A stretch of DNA of 64,000 nucleotides from NCBI GenBank assembly GCA_037444825.1, contig JBBILR010000001.1, forward strand, positions 133,885 to 197,884, read 5' to 3'. The DNA comes from JBFLVU01 sp037444825. Its GTDB lineage: Bacteria; Acidobacteriota; UBA4820; DSQY01. A model generated the notes under the pieces. The model saw only the letters and a program-made list of their open reading frames with translations, ran no database searches and was not told the origin of the DNA. The stretch's first letter is position 1, and every line of letters begins with the position of its first letter. A program made the translations under genes and the position numbers. This document shows positions 52,123-61,660 of this stretch, piece after piece.

Positions 52123-54051
52123 ATGGGTGACAACCTCGTTCAGAAGATCCTGAAGGCCCACTTGGTGGAGGGGGACCTTTACGCCGGCGACGAGATCGCC
52201 ATCCGGGTGGACCAAACCCTGACCCAGGACGCCACGGGCACCATGGCCTACCTGCAGTTCGAGACCATGGGCATCCCGAGGGTGAAGACCGAACTCTCCG
52301 TTTCCTACGTGGACCACAACACGCTGCAGGTGGGCTTCGAGAACGCCGACGACCACCGGTACCTCCAGACCGTGGCCGCCCGGTACGGCATCCACTACAG
52401 CAAGGCCGGCAACGGCATCTGCCACCAGGTCCACCTGGAGCGCTTCGGCGTCCCCGGAAAGACCCTTTTGGGCTCCGACAGCCACACCCCCACCGGCGGC
52501 GGCATCGGCATGCTGGCCATCGGGGTGGGGGGGCTGGACGTGGCGGTGGCCATGGGGGGTGGAGCCTTCTACATGCCGAGGCCCAAGGTGGTGAAGGTGA
52601 ACCTCACCGGGCGGTTCCAGCCCTTCGTCTCCGCCAAGGACGTGATCCTCAAGCTCCTCTCCATCATGACCACCAAGGGCAACGTGGGCAAGATCGTCGA
52701 ATACGGCGGGGAGGCCCTGGCGCACCTCACCGTCCCCGAGAGGGCCACCATCACCAACATGGGGGCCGAGCTGGGGGTCACCACGTCGGTCTTCCCCAGC
52801 GACGAGCAGACCCGCAGGTTCTTGAAGGCCCAGGGCCGCGAGCACGTCTGGGTTCCCCTGGCCGCCGACCCCGACGCCTCCTACGACGAGGTCATCGAGA
52901 TCGACCTCTCCACGCTGGAGCCTCTCGTCGCCCAGCCCCACAGCCCCGACAACGTCACCACCGTGGCCTCCCTCGCGGGGAAAAAGGTCCACCAGGTCTG
53001 CGTGGGTTCCTGCACCAACTCCTCCCTCCGCGACCTCATGGTCCTGGCTCACATGCTGAAGGGCCGGAAGGTCCACCCCGACGTGGAGCTGGTCATCGCC
53101 CCCGGTTCGAGGCAGGTGGAGCTGGAGGCGGCGCAGCGGGGGCTCATGACGACCTTCCTGCTGGCGGGTGCCCGGATCGCCGAGACGGCCTGCGGCTTCT
53201 GCATCGGCTCCGGCCACGCGCCCGGCTCGGGGGAGGTCTCGGTGCGCTCCAACAACCGAAACTTCAAGGGCCGTTCCGGGACCGCCGACGCCCTCGTCTA
53301 CCTCGCCAGCCCCGAGACCTGCGCCGCCTGCGCCTTGACGGGGGCCTTCACCGACCCGAGGACCCTGGGGATCGAGCCGATCTCCGTGGACCTGCCCGAG
53401 TCCTTCGTCCTCGACGACTCCATGGCGATTCCACCCCCGGCCGACGGCTCCTCGGTGGAGGTTCTGCGCGGGCCCAACATCGGCGCCCCGCCGCGGACGG
53501 AGCCCCTCCCCGACCGGATCGAGAAGAAGGTCCTCCTCAAGGTGGGGGACAAGATCACCACCGACCACATCATGCCGGCCGGGCAGTACCTCAAGTACCG
53601 CTCCAACATCCCCAAGTACGCCGAGGTGGTTTTCATCGGGGTGGACCCGGAGTTCGCCAAGCGGGCCAAGGAGCTGGGGGGCGGCTTCGTGGTGGGGGGC
53701 GACTCCTACGGGCAGGGCTCCTCCCGGGAGCACGCCGCCATCTGCCCCTCCTACCTGGGGGTGAAGGCCGTCTTCGCCAAGGCCATCGAGCGGATTCACC
53801 GGGCCAACCTGGTGAACTTCGGCATCCTGCCCCTCCTCTTCCTCGACCCGAAGGACTACGACCGCATCGACCAGGGGGACGACTTCGTCATCGAAGGGAT
53901 TCACGCCGCCCTGGACGGCGACCGCCTCTTCACCGTCACCGACCGGACCCAGGGATTCACCTTCCGCGTGAAGGCCGACGTGACGCCCCGGCAGGCGGCC
54001 ATCCTCAAGGACGGCGGCCTCCTCAACCACATCGCCCGCGGCGGGAAATGA
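52123..54051 (+). CDS. aconitate hydratase (Aquifex-type)
   Basis: A 642-residue [4Fe-4S] enzyme interconverting citrate and isocitrate in the TCA cycle. Cluster ligands are the Cys in CVGSCTNSS near 308 and the pair in TACGFC near 370. HTPTGGGIGMLAIGVGG near 122 and the swivel-domain GGDSYGQGSSREHAA near 525 line the active site. Length (about 640 rather than 750-900) and the start MGDNLVQKILKAHLVEGD match the short bacterial form described from Aquifex. Start 52123 is preferred: GGAGG lies five bases before it, within the codons after an alternative ATG at 52111. Confidence 0.93.
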   Translation: MGDNLVQKILKAHLVEGDLYAGDEIAIRVDQTLTQDATGTMAYLQFETMGIPRVKTELSVSYVDHNTLQVGFENADDHRYLQTVAARYGIHYSKAGNGICHQVHLERFGVPGKTLLGSDSHTPTGGGIGMLAIGVGGLDVAVAMGGGAFYMPRPKVVKVNLTGRFQPFVSAKDVILKLLSIMTTKGNVGKIVEYGGEALAHLTVPERATITNMGAELGVTTSVFPSDEQTRRFLKAQGREHVWVPLAADPDASYDEVIEIDLSTLEPLVAQPHSPDNVTTVASLAGKKVHQVCVGSCTNSSLRDLMVLAHMLKGRKVHPDVELVIAPGSRQVELEAAQRGLMTTFLLAGARIAETACGFCIGSGHAPGSGEVSVRSNNRNFKGRSGTADALVYLASPETCAACALTGAFTDPRTLGIEPISVDLPESFVLDDSMAIPPPADGSSVEVLRGPNIGAPPRTEPLPDRIEKKVLLKVGDKITTDHIMPAGQYLKYRSNIPKYAEVVFIGVDPEFAKRAKELGGGFVVGGDSYGQGSSREHAAICPSYLGVKAVFAKAIERIHRANLVNFGILPLLFLDPKDYDRIDQGDDFVIEGIHAALDGDRLFTVTDRTQGFTFRVKADVTPRQAAILKDGGLLNHIARGGK

Positions 54052-54074
54052 AGGAAACCCGAGCACGGGAATGA

Positions 54075-54102
54075 AGAGGGCCGCCCGGCCGGGCGGCCCT
54101 CT
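54075..54102. terminator. bidirectional terminator between aconitase and the REC-PilZ gene
   Basis: A 28-bp perfect palindrome, two 14-bp arms with CCGG at the centre, 23 bp after the aconitase stop and 20 bp from the stop of the convergent gene. TCTTCGTC follows on the plus strand. T-runs are weak on both sides. Confidence 0.68.
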
Positions 54103-54122
54103 CTTCGTCCGTCGCGGGAAGG

Positions 54123-54776
54123 CTAGCCCCCGGCGAATTCCCGGATGAGGAGCACGGCGCCTTCGGAGAGGTCCGAAAAGCCCAGGCCGTACCCCCGCGG
54201 AGGGGCCTTCCGGACCACCATGGCCTCCCCCCGGATCTCCACCGGGCCGGCGGGCCGTGGCAGGGTGAAACGGAGGGCCAGACGGTCGCCGATTTCCAGG
54301 CGGTGGTCGCTGACGAGGAAAAGACCCGAGGCGGACAGGTCCATCACCGTCCCCACCATCTGTCTCCTGCCCATGGAGAGGGAGCAGGGGACCTCCAGCG
54401 GCCGGCGCGGGTCTTTCCGCACGCGGAGGGGGATGTATCGGGTCACCAGCTGGAGGAAGGCCCCTTCGTCCAGGGGTTTCCGGACGAACTCGGCGGCTCC
54501 GGAGGCCAGGGCGGCGGCGCCGTGGTCGTTCCCCGAGAGAATCACCACCGGAATCTCCTTGAGGCCCGGCGTGGACTTGAGGATCCTCGTGGCTTCGATC
54601 CCCGTCATCTCGGGCATCTCCACGTCCAGGAGGATCAGGTGGGGCTGGAAGGTCTTGGCCACCTTCAAGGCTTCGAGACCGGTGGCGGCGGTGGCGATCT
54701 GGCAGTCGGCCCGCCGGAGGAAGGTGCGCGTCAGGTCCAAAAACGCCTTCATGTCGTCGGCCAACAGCAGTTTCAT
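54123..54776 (-). CDS. response regulator with PilZ c-di-GMP-binding domain
   Basis: A 217-residue protein. REC domain (1-115): Asp7/Asp8, phospho-acceptor Asp51 (LLDVEMPEMTG) and KP near 109. PilZ domain (about 117-215): the arginine-rich switch RVRKDPRRP and DLSASGLFL, the DxSxxG box. Phosphorylation and c-di-GMP could both act on it, possibly c-di-GMP made by the GAF-GGDEF protein in the mre operon. No cognate kinase is adjacent. Confidence 0.9.
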   Translation of the reverse strand: MKLLLADDMKAFLDLTRTFLRRADCQIATAATGLEALKVAKTFQPHLILLDVEMPEMTGIEATRILKSTPGLKEIPVVILSGNDHGAAALASGAAEFVRKPLDEGAFLQLVTRYIPLRVRKDPRRPLEVPCSLSMGRRQMVGTVMDLSASGLFLVSDHRLEIGDRLALRFTLPRPAGPVEIRGEAMVVRKAPPRGYGLGFSDLSEGAVLLIREFAGG

Positions 54777-54839
54777 GGAACCCTCCCCGGTTGCTGGGCC
54801 AACGTAGCACGAATGAGGAGGGATGGGAAGGGAGGGGGA

Positions 54840-55769
54840 TCAGCGCGAGCGGGACTCCGCCGACCGGGCCTCGGAAAGCTGTCCCACCAGCATGGCCAGG
54901 ACGATGAGGGCCCCTCCGGCCACGCCGCGCGCCCCCAGCGTTTCCCCGCCGAGCAGGACGGCGAAGAACCCCGCGAAGACCGGTTCCAGGGTGAAGATCA
55001 CGGCCGTCTGGATGGCCGAGGTGTACCGCTGGAAGGTGGTTTGCACGTAGTAGGCCAGGGCGGTGGCCAGGAGGGCCGTCCAAAGGATCCCGCGGAGGGC
55101 GGGGGAGGGGACGGGCCAGAGAGGCGAACCGGAGCCCAGGATCACGGCCCAGGAGAGGAGGGCCACCGTCGCCACCTGGACGAGGGTGAGAAGGGTGGTG
55201 TCGTGGCGGCGGGCCATGTGGGAGGTCAGCAGGAGGTGCACGGCGTAGGCGGCGGCGCAGCAGAGGCTGAGCAGGTCGCCGCGGTTGAAGGAGCCCCCTT
55301 CCCGGGGCCAGGAGAGGAGGGCGAGGCCCAGGAAGGCCAGGGCCACCGCCAGGAGAGAGCCGGGGCGGGGCAGCCGACGGGTGAGGGCCACCTCGAAGAG
55401 GGGCGTGAGGACCACGAAAAGCCCCGTGATGAAGCCGCTGTGGGCGGCGCTGGTGGTGAGGAGGCCCAGGGTCTGGAAGGCGTACCCCGAAAAGAGGGCC
55501 GCCCCCATGAGAATCCCCCCCGCCACGGCCTTTCGGGAGACCCCCCGGAGCCGGAGAAGGAGAAAAGGAGCCAGAAGGCAGGCGGCCAGGGTGAAACGGA
55601 CGGCGAGGAAGGCGAAGACGGGGTAGACCGCCACCGCTTCCTTCACCAACAGGAAGCTCCAGCCCCAGATGGCGGTGACGGCGGTGAGGGCGGCCAGGGC
55701 CGCCGCGGAGGGGCCCCGGGCGAGGGGAGAGGGGGGGGAGGCGGGGACCTTCCCCGTGGATCCGGTCAC
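54840..55769 (-). CDS. DMT-family (EamA) transporter
   Basis: A 309-residue inner-membrane protein with about ten spans in two EamA repeats. AVTAIWGWSFLLVKEAVAVY opens the first, and the second contains GILWTALLATALAYYVQTTFQRY. Typical substrates are amino acids or other metabolites, not identifiable here. Its last residues (EARSAESRSR) are basic and cytoplasmic. It lies 31 bp downstream of rocD on the same strand and may be co-transcribed, perhaps as an amino-acid exporter. Confidence 0.88.
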   Translation of the reverse strand: MTGSTGKVPASPPSPLARGPSAAALAALTAVTAIWGWSFLLVKEAVAVYPVFAFLAVRFTLAACLLAPFLLLRLRGVSRKAVAGGILMGAALFSGYAFQTLGLLTTSAAHSGFITGLFVVLTPLFEVALTRRLPRPGSLLAVALAFLGLALLSWPREGGSFNRGDLLSLCCAAAYAVHLLLTSHMARRHDTTLLTLVQVATVALLSWAVILGSGSPLWPVPSPALRGILWTALLATALAYYVQTTFQRYTSAIQTAVIFTLEPVFAGFFAVLLGGETLGARGVAGGALIVLAMLVGQLSEARSAESRSR

Positions 55770-55800
55770 GGCGCCTCGCCCTCCCTCCTCGCCGCCCAGG

Positions 55801-57003
55801 TCAGGCGAGGACCTTGCCGATGCGCTCCACCGCCCAGTCGATCTCCTCCTTGGTGATGACGAGGGCGGGGGCGAAGCGGATGACCTGCTCGTGGGTGTCC
55901 TTGGCCAGGATGCCCTCCTCCATGAGCTTCATGCAGAAGGGGCGGGCGGGGCCGGAGGACTCCCGGATGACGACGCCCACGAGGAGCCCCTTGCCCCGGA
56001 CCTTTTCGATGTGCGGGCTGTTCAGGGCGCGCAGGCGGTCCATGAAGTAGGGGCCCAGCTCCGCGGCCCGCTTGTCCAGCCTCTCGTCCCGGAGGACCTC
56101 CAAGGAGGCCCTGGAAACGGCCGCGGCCAGGGGATTCCCGCCGAAGGTGGAGCCGTGGTCCCCCGGGTGGAAGACCCCCATGACCTCCTCCCCGGCCACG
56201 ATGGCCGAGACGGGGAAGAGCCCGCCGCCCAGCGCCTTTCCGAGGATCATCACGTCGGGCTTCACCGCCTCCCAGTCGCAGGCGAACCAGCGGCCCGTGC
56301 GGCAGAAGCCCGTCTGGACCTCGTCGGCGAGCATCAGGACGTTGTGGCGGGAACAGACCTCGCGCACCGCCTTCAAGTACCCCTCGGGGGGCACCACCAC
56401 GCCGGCCTCTCCCTGGATGGGCTCCACCAGGAAGCCCACCGTGTTGGGGGTGATGGCGGCTTCCAGGGCCTTCACGTCCCCGTAGGGGATCCTGGGGAAG
56501 CCGGGGGTGTAGGGGCCGAAGCCGTCGCGGGTCTGCTTGTCGGAGGAGAAGCCCACGATGGTGGTGGTCCTTCCGTGAAAGTTGTGCTCGCAGACGACGA
56601 TCTCCTGCCGGCCTTCGGGCACGCCTTTCACGTACTGGCCCCACTTCCGAGCCGCCTTGATGGCCGTCTCCACCGCCTCGGCGCCGGTGTTCATGGGCAG
56701 GGCCTTGGGGTAGCCGGTGATCTCGCAGAGGAGTTTGAGCCAGGGGCCCATCTGGTCGTTGTGGAAGGCGCGGGAGGTGAGGGTGACGCGGTCGGCCTGG
56801 GCCTTCAAGGCGGAAACGATCTTGGGGTGCCGGTGGCCCTGGTTCACCGCCGAGTAGGCGGAGAGGCAGTCCAGGAACTTCCGGCCTTCCACGTCCCACA
56901 CCCAGCACCGCTCGGCCTTCTCGATGACCACGGGCAGGGGGTGGTAGTTGTGGGCGCCGTAACGCTCGTCCGTCTCGATGAATTCATGGGTGCGGCAGGA
57001 CAT
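55801..57003 (-). CDS. rocD: ornithine aminotransferase
   Basis: A 400-residue class III PLP enzyme converting ornithine and 2-oxoglutarate to glutamate semialdehyde (P5C). The start YGAHNYHPLPVVIEKAERCW is characteristic of ornithine rather than acetylornithine aminotransferase. NTGAEAVETAIKAARKW binds PLP phosphate, LADEVQTGFCRTG holds the PLP-facing Asp, and the Schiff-base Lys lies in ILGKALGGGLFPVSA near 250. Together with proline dehydrogenase at 26-27 kb it feeds the P5C pool. Confidence 0.94.
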   Translation of the reverse strand: MSCRTHEFIETDERYGAHNYHPLPVVIEKAERCWVWDVEGRKFLDCLSAYSAVNQGHRHPKIVSALKAQADRVTLTSRAFHNDQMGPWLKLLCEITGYPKALPMNTGAEAVETAIKAARKWGQYVKGVPEGRQEIVVCEHNFHGRTTTIVGFSSDKQTRDGFGPYTPGFPRIPYGDVKALEAAITPNTVGFLVEPIQGEAGVVVPPEGYLKAVREVCSRHNVLMLADEVQTGFCRTGRWFACDWEAVKPDVMILGKALGGGLFPVSAIVAGEEVMGVFHPGDHGSTFGGNPLAAAVSRASLEVLRDERLDKRAAELGPYFMDRLRALNSPHIEKVRGKGLLVGVVIRESSGPARPFCMKLMEEGILAKDTHEQVIRFAPALVITKEEIDWAVERIGKVLA

Positions 57004-57135
57004 GAAGACCTCCGGGGATGGGCGAAGGACCGGCGAGGCCCCGCGGCGGCCGCCCCGGGAACTTCCCGCCGGCTCGAAGCCTCAGCATACCAGAGAAAAC
57101 GCCGGATTTCCAGGGGGTTCCCGGCCGCCTGCCCC

Positions 57136-57675
57136 TCAGAGGTACTCCTCCAGGGGGTAGAGGCGGGGATCCCGGGAGGGACCCCGGAGGCGCCTCCAGG
57201 CGGCTTTCCAGGTGGGCCCCGACGAGGGGGGCTCCCCTTCGCCCTCCTCCAGGCCATCCTCCCCCTCTTCCCCGTCCAGGAGACCCCCCATCTCCTCTTC
57301 CACCTTCTCGGGGTCCTCGCCGGCTTCCAGGCGGCGGAGGGCCTCTTCCATGCCGGGAGGGCGTTCCCCGGAGGCGTCGAGAAGGCGGCGCATGACCCGG
57401 GCCAGTTGGCGGGGGTCGTTTTCGTCGAGGTGCTCGAGCTCGCCGGCCATTTCGGCGAAGGCCGACTCCATCCGGGCGTCCAAGGCGTCGTCCTCCTTGG
57501 GGGCCCCTTTCACCTCCGAACGTTTCCGGGGCCCCGCGGCGAAGGTGGACGGGACGCGTTTCAGACCCGGCGCGCCGCAGAGGGGACAGCGGGGGGCGGC
57601 GTCCGGGCGGACCGTGCGGGAAAGGAACTGGAAGATGCGGCGGCAGGGGTCGCAGGCGTACTCGTAAATGGGCAT
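57136..57675 (-). CDS. FmdB-family zinc-ribbon protein with acidic tail
   Basis: A 179-residue protein. The first 45 residues are the FmdB putative regulatory zinc ribbon (MPIYEYACDPC, with Cys8, Cys11, Cys30 and Cys33). The rest is a helical, very acidic tail (about 60-150, many Glu and Asp) not found in the usual 70-110-residue members. Function is unknown. Confidence 0.83.
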   Translation of the reverse strand: MPIYEYACDPCRRIFQFLSRTVRPDAAPRCPLCGAPGLKRVPSTFAAGPRKRSEVKGAPKEDDALDARMESAFAEMAGELEHLDENDPRQLARVMRRLLDASGERPPGMEEALRRLEAGEDPEKVEEEMGGLLDGEEGEDGLEEGEGEPPSSGPTWKAAWRRLRGPSRDPRLYPLEEYL

Positions 57676-57718
57676 GAGGCCTCCTCCCGAAGATCTTCGC
57701 GTGCCGGATGACGAAGGA

Positions 57719-58702
57719 TCATACGTGGTTGCGGAGCATCAGTTCCTTGGGGGACGGTTCCAGGAAGGTCTGGCCCTCGAGGTAGGCCACCCGGTGGAGC
57801 CGGACGTAGTGGCGCAGGAGGGTCACGGGGACGATGAGGGGAACCAGCTCCCGGTGGTAGTCCTCGATGAGGCCCAAGAGTTCCCGCTTCTCCTCGGGGG
57901 AGAGGAGCGCCTTGAAGTACCCGGCCATGTGCAACAGCACGTTGGTGTTCTTCTTGACCGTGGCGATTTTCCGGAGGGCGCCCATGAAGCCCTCCTGGTA
58001 ACGCAGGGCCGCCTGCTCCCGGGGGGTGCCCTTGGCGGCGGCCACCACGCGCCCCAGGGCGGTATAGGCCTTGGGGTCGTGGGCCAGGAGGAGGAGCTTC
58101 TCCCGCGTGTGGAACCGGACCAGGGAGCCGACGGTCCACCGGCCTCGAAAGAGGGCCTTCAGCCGGTGGTAGGCGAAGACCCGGACGAAGAAGTTGTCCC
58201 TCAACCGGGGGTCGTGGAGACGGCCCTCCTCCTCCACGGGCAGGAGGGGGAAGGCGGCCAGGAGGCGCTCGGCGAAGGCCCCCCGCCCCGTCTTCTCGGC
58301 CATTCCCTTCCCCCCGTAGACCCGCACCCGCTCCATGCCGCACGACGGGGAGTCTTTCTTGAGGATGTAGCCCGAGAGGTCCAGGGAGGCCAGGAAGGCC
58401 ACCTTCGCCTCGGCGTAGTGCCGCATCTCCTCCGTCAGGTCCCGCCCGCTCTTGGGGGCGACGAGGCGGACGGCCTCCCCGTGACGCTCCAGCCGGATGG
58501 TTTCCCGGGGAGTCCCCAGGCCCAGTTCCACTTCGGGGCAGACGGGGACCCAAGTGAAAAAGGGCCCCACCGTCTGGGTGAGAAAGGGGTCGTGCTTGTG
58601 GCCCCCGTCGAAGCGGACCTCCTGGCCCAGGAGGCAGGAGGAGATCCCCACGCGGATCTCGTCGGGAGGGAATGCGGCGGCGCGGCGGTTTCCCGGGTCC
58701 AT
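57719..58702 (-). CDS. DUF523-DUF1722 (YbgA-like) protein
   Basis: A 327-residue two-domain protein. DUF523 (about 15-150) has GISSCLLGQEVRFDGGHK and KKDSPSCGMERVRVY, with conserved cysteines that may bind metal. DUF1722/YbgA (about 195-315) has VGSLVRFHTREKLLLLAHDP. The same fusion is common in proteobacteria, sometimes near photolyase or MerR genes, but the activity is not known. It lies 43 bp upstream of fmdB on the same strand. Confidence 0.86.
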   Translation of the reverse strand: MDPGNRRAAAFPPDEIRVGISSCLLGQEVRFDGGHKHDPFLTQTVGPFFTWVPVCPEVELGLGTPRETIRLERHGEAVRLVAPKSGRDLTEEMRHYAEAKVAFLASLDLSGYILKKDSPSCGMERVRVYGGKGMAEKTGRGAFAERLLAAFPLLPVEEEGRLHDPRLRDNFFVRVFAYHRLKALFRGRWTVGSLVRFHTREKLLLLAHDPKAYTALGRVVAAAKGTPREQAALRYQEGFMGALRKIATVKKNTNVLLHMAGYFKALLSPEEKRELLGLIEDYHRELVPLIVPVTLLRHYVRLHRVAYLEGQTFLEPSPKELMLRNHV

Positions 58703-58803
58703 GACGCCCCCTCGGGTCCTTTCAGCATAGCAGCGGGCGGGGGGAGGGGTAAAGGGCTGGCGGCACCTTCCCCGTTCGTGGAAAAATGGCCCCGGAGGTC
58801 CCC

Positions 58804-59097
58804 ATGGGAGAGGAAGAGCGGAAGGCCTCGGCGGGCCTCAAGCTGAACGAGACGGAACGGGCGCTTCTCGAGAGCGCCGCCCGGGAGCTGGGGCTCGAGC
58901 GGGAAGTCCGGGCAGGACTCTCCAGCGAGGGCAAGGGCTTTCTCCTGGTCCTCCTGGAGGAGGTCTGGGAGGAGCTGGCCGGCTACCTTTCGGTGCAGGC
59001 CAACCGCACCGGGGACGCGGCCCTCCAGCGCAGGCTCGACGTGCTCATCGAGCGGATCGAAGACCTGCTCCTCTACGACCCCGGCGAGGAGCCCTGA
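58804..59097 (+). CDS. small helical protein of unknown function
   Basis: A 97-residue acidic protein I do not recognise. It appears all-helical with no cysteine, signal or membrane segment. KLNETERALLESAARELGL and RRLDVLIERIEDLLLYD are its amphipathic stretches. ATG 58804 has GGAGG five bases upstream and is preferred over an ATG at 58786. It lies 11 bp before the TIGR01777 gene, so the two are probably co-transcribed. Confidence 0.65.
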   Translation: MGEEERKASAGLKLNETERALLESAARELGLEREVRAGLSSEGKGFLLVLLEEVWEELAGYLSVQANRTGDAALQRRLDVLIERIEDLLLYDPGEEP

Positions 59098-59108
59098 GAA
59101 GGCCCGCC

Positions 59109-60485
59109 ATGGCGCGCTTCGTCCGCACCACGACGCTTCCCGTCCCCCCCGAAGAGGCCTTCGCCTGGCACGAACGGCCGGGGGCCTTCGAACGGCTCGT
59201 CCCCCCGTGGCAGGAAATCCGGGTGCTCCGACGCCAGGGGACCATCGCCCCCGGAGGCCGCCTCTCCCTGGCCGTCCAGAAGGGGCCCTTCTGGCTGCGG
59301 TGGGAAGCCGAACACGGGGAATGGGAGCCGGGGCGCTTTTTCACCGACCGCCTCCGGAGGGGGCCCTTCCCCCGCTGGGAGCACCGCCACGCCTTTTTGC
59401 CGGCGGAAGAGGGAGGGTGCCTCCTCGAGGACCGGCTGGACTACGACCTCCCCCTGGGGGCCTTGGGGAGGGCTCTGGCGGGAAAGAGGCTGGAGCGGGA
59501 CCTTCACCGCCTCTTCGCCTTTCGCCACGAGCGCACCCGGCGGGATCTCCAGCGGCACGCCGCTTACCGGCACCGCGCCCCCCTCAAGGTGGCGGTGACG
59601 GGGGCTTCAGGCCTCGTGGGCTCGGCGCTGGTCCCCTTTCTCACCACGGGGGGGCACTCCGTCCTCCGCCTGGGCCGCAGACCCCGTCAGGAGGAGGGGG
59701 AAGGGCTTTTCGACCCCTCCGCCGGCCAAGTGGATTCCCACCGGTTGGAAGGCCTGGACGCCGTGGTCCACCTGGCGGGGGAGAACATCGCCGCCGGCCG
59801 GTGGACCCCCGCGAGGAAGGAGGCCATTCGAAACAGCCGGGTGGAGGGGACGGCCCTCCTGGCGCGCGCCCTGGCCTCCCGGCGACGTCCTCCCGGAACC
59901 CTCGTCTGCGCCTCCGCCGTCGGGTACTACGGCCACCGGCCGGAGGGGGAGGTCACCGAGGAGTCCGAAGCGGGGGAGGGGTTCTTGGCGGAGGTCTGCA
60001 GGGACTGGGAGGCCGCGGCGGAGCCCGCGCGGAAGGCCGGGATCCGGGTGGTTCACCTTCGCATCGGCGTCGTTCTGTCCCGGCGGGGCGGTGCGCTTTC
60101 CCGCATGCTTCCCGCATTTCGGGCCGGCGCGGGGGGGGCCGTCGGGTCGGGGAGGCAGGGCTTCCCCTGGATCGCCCTCGACGACCTGGTGGGCCTCATC
60201 CACTTCGTCCTCATGGAAAACGTGGCGGGGGCGGTGAACGCCGTGGCCCCCGAGGCGGTGACCCAGGCGGACTTCGCCCGGGTCCTGGGCAAGGTGCTCC
60301 GCCGACCCGCCTTCCTGCCCCTGCCCGCCCCCGCGGTTCGGCTTCTCTTCGGGGAGATGGGCCAGGCCATCCTGCTGGAGGGCGCGCGCGTCCTGCCGGT
60401 TCGCGCCCAATCCGCCGGCTTTGCCTTCCAGTCACCCTCCCTCGAGGAGGCCCTGCGGTGGGAGTTGGGTCTCGTGGGGGGCTGA
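59109..60485 (+). CDS. TIGR01777 SDR epimerase with N-terminal SRPBCC-like domain
   Basis: A 458-residue fusion. Residues 1-150 look like an SRPBCC/polyketide-cyclase-type ligand-binding domain (TTTLPVPPEEAFAWHERPGAF). Residues 158-455 are the extended short-chain dehydrogenase of the TIGR01777 (YfcH) family with VTGASGLVGSALV near 164-176, VHLAGENIAAGRW and SAVGYYG holding the active-site Tyr. Similar fusions occur in actinobacteria and myxobacteria. The substrate is unknown. Confidence 0.87.
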   Translation: MARFVRTTTLPVPPEEAFAWHERPGAFERLVPPWQEIRVLRRQGTIAPGGRLSLAVQKGPFWLRWEAEHGEWEPGRFFTDRLRRGPFPRWEHRHAFLPAEEGGCLLEDRLDYDLPLGALGRALAGKRLERDLHRLFAFRHERTRRDLQRHAAYRHRAPLKVAVTGASGLVGSALVPFLTTGGHSVLRLGRRPRQEEGEGLFDPSAGQVDSHRLEGLDAVVHLAGENIAAGRWTPARKEAIRNSRVEGTALLARALASRRRPPGTLVCASAVGYYGHRPEGEVTEESEAGEGFLAEVCRDWEAAAEPARKAGIRVVHLRIGVVLSRRGGALSRMLPAFRAGAGGAVGSGRQGFPWIALDDLVGLIHFVLMENVAGAVNAVAPEAVTQADFARVLGKVLRRPAFLPLPAPAVRLLFGEMGQAILLEGARVLPVRAQSAGFAFQSPSLEEALRWELGLVGG

Positions 60486-60523
60486 GGAGGAGCGGAGCCC
60501 GCCGGGAAAGGGGAGGAGCCTCC

Positions 60524-61642
60524 ATGTCGAAAAAGAGCCGAGCCGCGCGCCGCCAGCGCAAGGCGCTGATCCGGAGACAGACGCCGCCCGGTTCCCCGCC
60601 GGGGACTTTGGTGGCGGACCCCTCCTCGCCCCGGCCGGTCCTCCATATCGTCGGCTACGGTCCGGGAGGGTTTCGGGAGACCGAGGGGCGTGACGGCGGC
60701 GCCGTGGCCGCCTTTCTCGGGAAATGGCCCGTTCTGTGGGTCCACGTGGAGGGGCTGGGGGACGCCTCGGTGGTGGGGGAGATCGGCCGCCTCTTCGGCC
60801 TTCACCCGCTGGCGCTGGAGGACGTCCTCCACGTCCACCAGCGGGCCAAGGTGGAGGTCTACGAGAAGAACCTCTACGTGGTGGTCCGGTCCCTCCTGCT
60901 CAACGATCGCCTGGAGACGGAACAGTTGAGCCTCTTCCTCGGAGAGGGATACGTGGTCTCCTTCCAGGAAAAGCCGGGCCCCGGACCCGACGACGTGGTG
61001 CGGGAGCGGATCCGGGCGGAAAAAGGGAGGATTCGCGCCGAGGGGGCGGACTACCTCCTCTACGCCCTGCTCGACGCCGTGCTCGACGGCTGCTTTCCCG
61101 TGCTGGAACGCTTCGGGGACCGCCTCGACGAGCTGGAGGTGCGCCTCTTGGAGCGGCCCACGGCCGCGCTGGCGAACCAGATCCACGAGGCCAAGCGGGA
61201 CATCCAGACGGCCCGACGCGCCGTGTGGCCCATGCGGGACGCCCTTTCCCTCCTGGTCCGGGAGGGGAGCCCCTTCCTCACACCGGCCATCCGGCCCTAC
61301 CTGCGGGATTGTTACGACCACGCCATCCAGCTCATGGACGTGGTGGAGACCTACCGGGAAATCTCCGTGGGGATGACCGACCTGTACCTGTCGGGCCTCT
61401 CCAACCGCATGAACGAGATCATGAAGGTCCTCACCATCATCGCCACCCTCTTCATCCCCCTCTCCTTCATCGCCAGCCTCTACGGCATGAACTTCGACCC
61501 GGCGGCCTCTCCTTTCAATATGCCGGAACTCAAGTGGCGTTGGGGTTACCCCTTTGCGCTGGGGCTCATGGGGCTCACGGCCCTCGGCCTTCTGGCCTAC
61601 TTCCGCTGGAAAGGGTGGATGGGGGGGGACCGGAGGGGCTAG
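60524..61642 (+). CDS. corA: CorA-family magnesium/cobalt transporter
   Basis: A 372-residue pentameric channel protein. The long cytoplasmic funnel domain has HPLALEDVLHVHQRAKVE near 92-109, then two C-terminal spans joined by the selectivity motif YGMNF (Gly321-Met322-Asn323). The first 25 residues are very basic. The start is the ATG with GGGGAGGAG upstream; in-frame sequence before it lies within the preceding gene in another frame. No Mg2+ riboswitch is present in the 38-bp gap. Confidence 0.93.
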   Translation: MSKKSRAARRQRKALIRRQTPPGSPPGTLVADPSSPRPVLHIVGYGPGGFRETEGRDGGAVAAFLGKWPVLWVHVEGLGDASVVGEIGRLFGLHPLALEDVLHVHQRAKVEVYEKNLYVVVRSLLLNDRLETEQLSLFLGEGYVVSFQEKPGPGPDDVVRERIRAEKGRIRAEGADYLLYALLDAVLDGCFPVLERFGDRLDELEVRLLERPTAALANQIHEAKRDIQTARRAVWPMRDALSLLVREGSPFLTPAIRPYLRDCYDHAIQLMDVVETYREISVGMTDLYLSGLSNRMNEIMKVLTIIATLFIPLSFIASLYGMNFDPAASPFNMPELKWRWGYPFALGLMGLTALGLLAYFRWKGWMGGDRRG

Positions 61643-61660
61643 GCGGCGGAGGCGCGGCCG

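Noticed and set aside
60486..60523. Mg2+ riboswitch or leader before corA
   Set aside because: Only 38 bp between genes; too short for a known M-box or mgtA-type leader.
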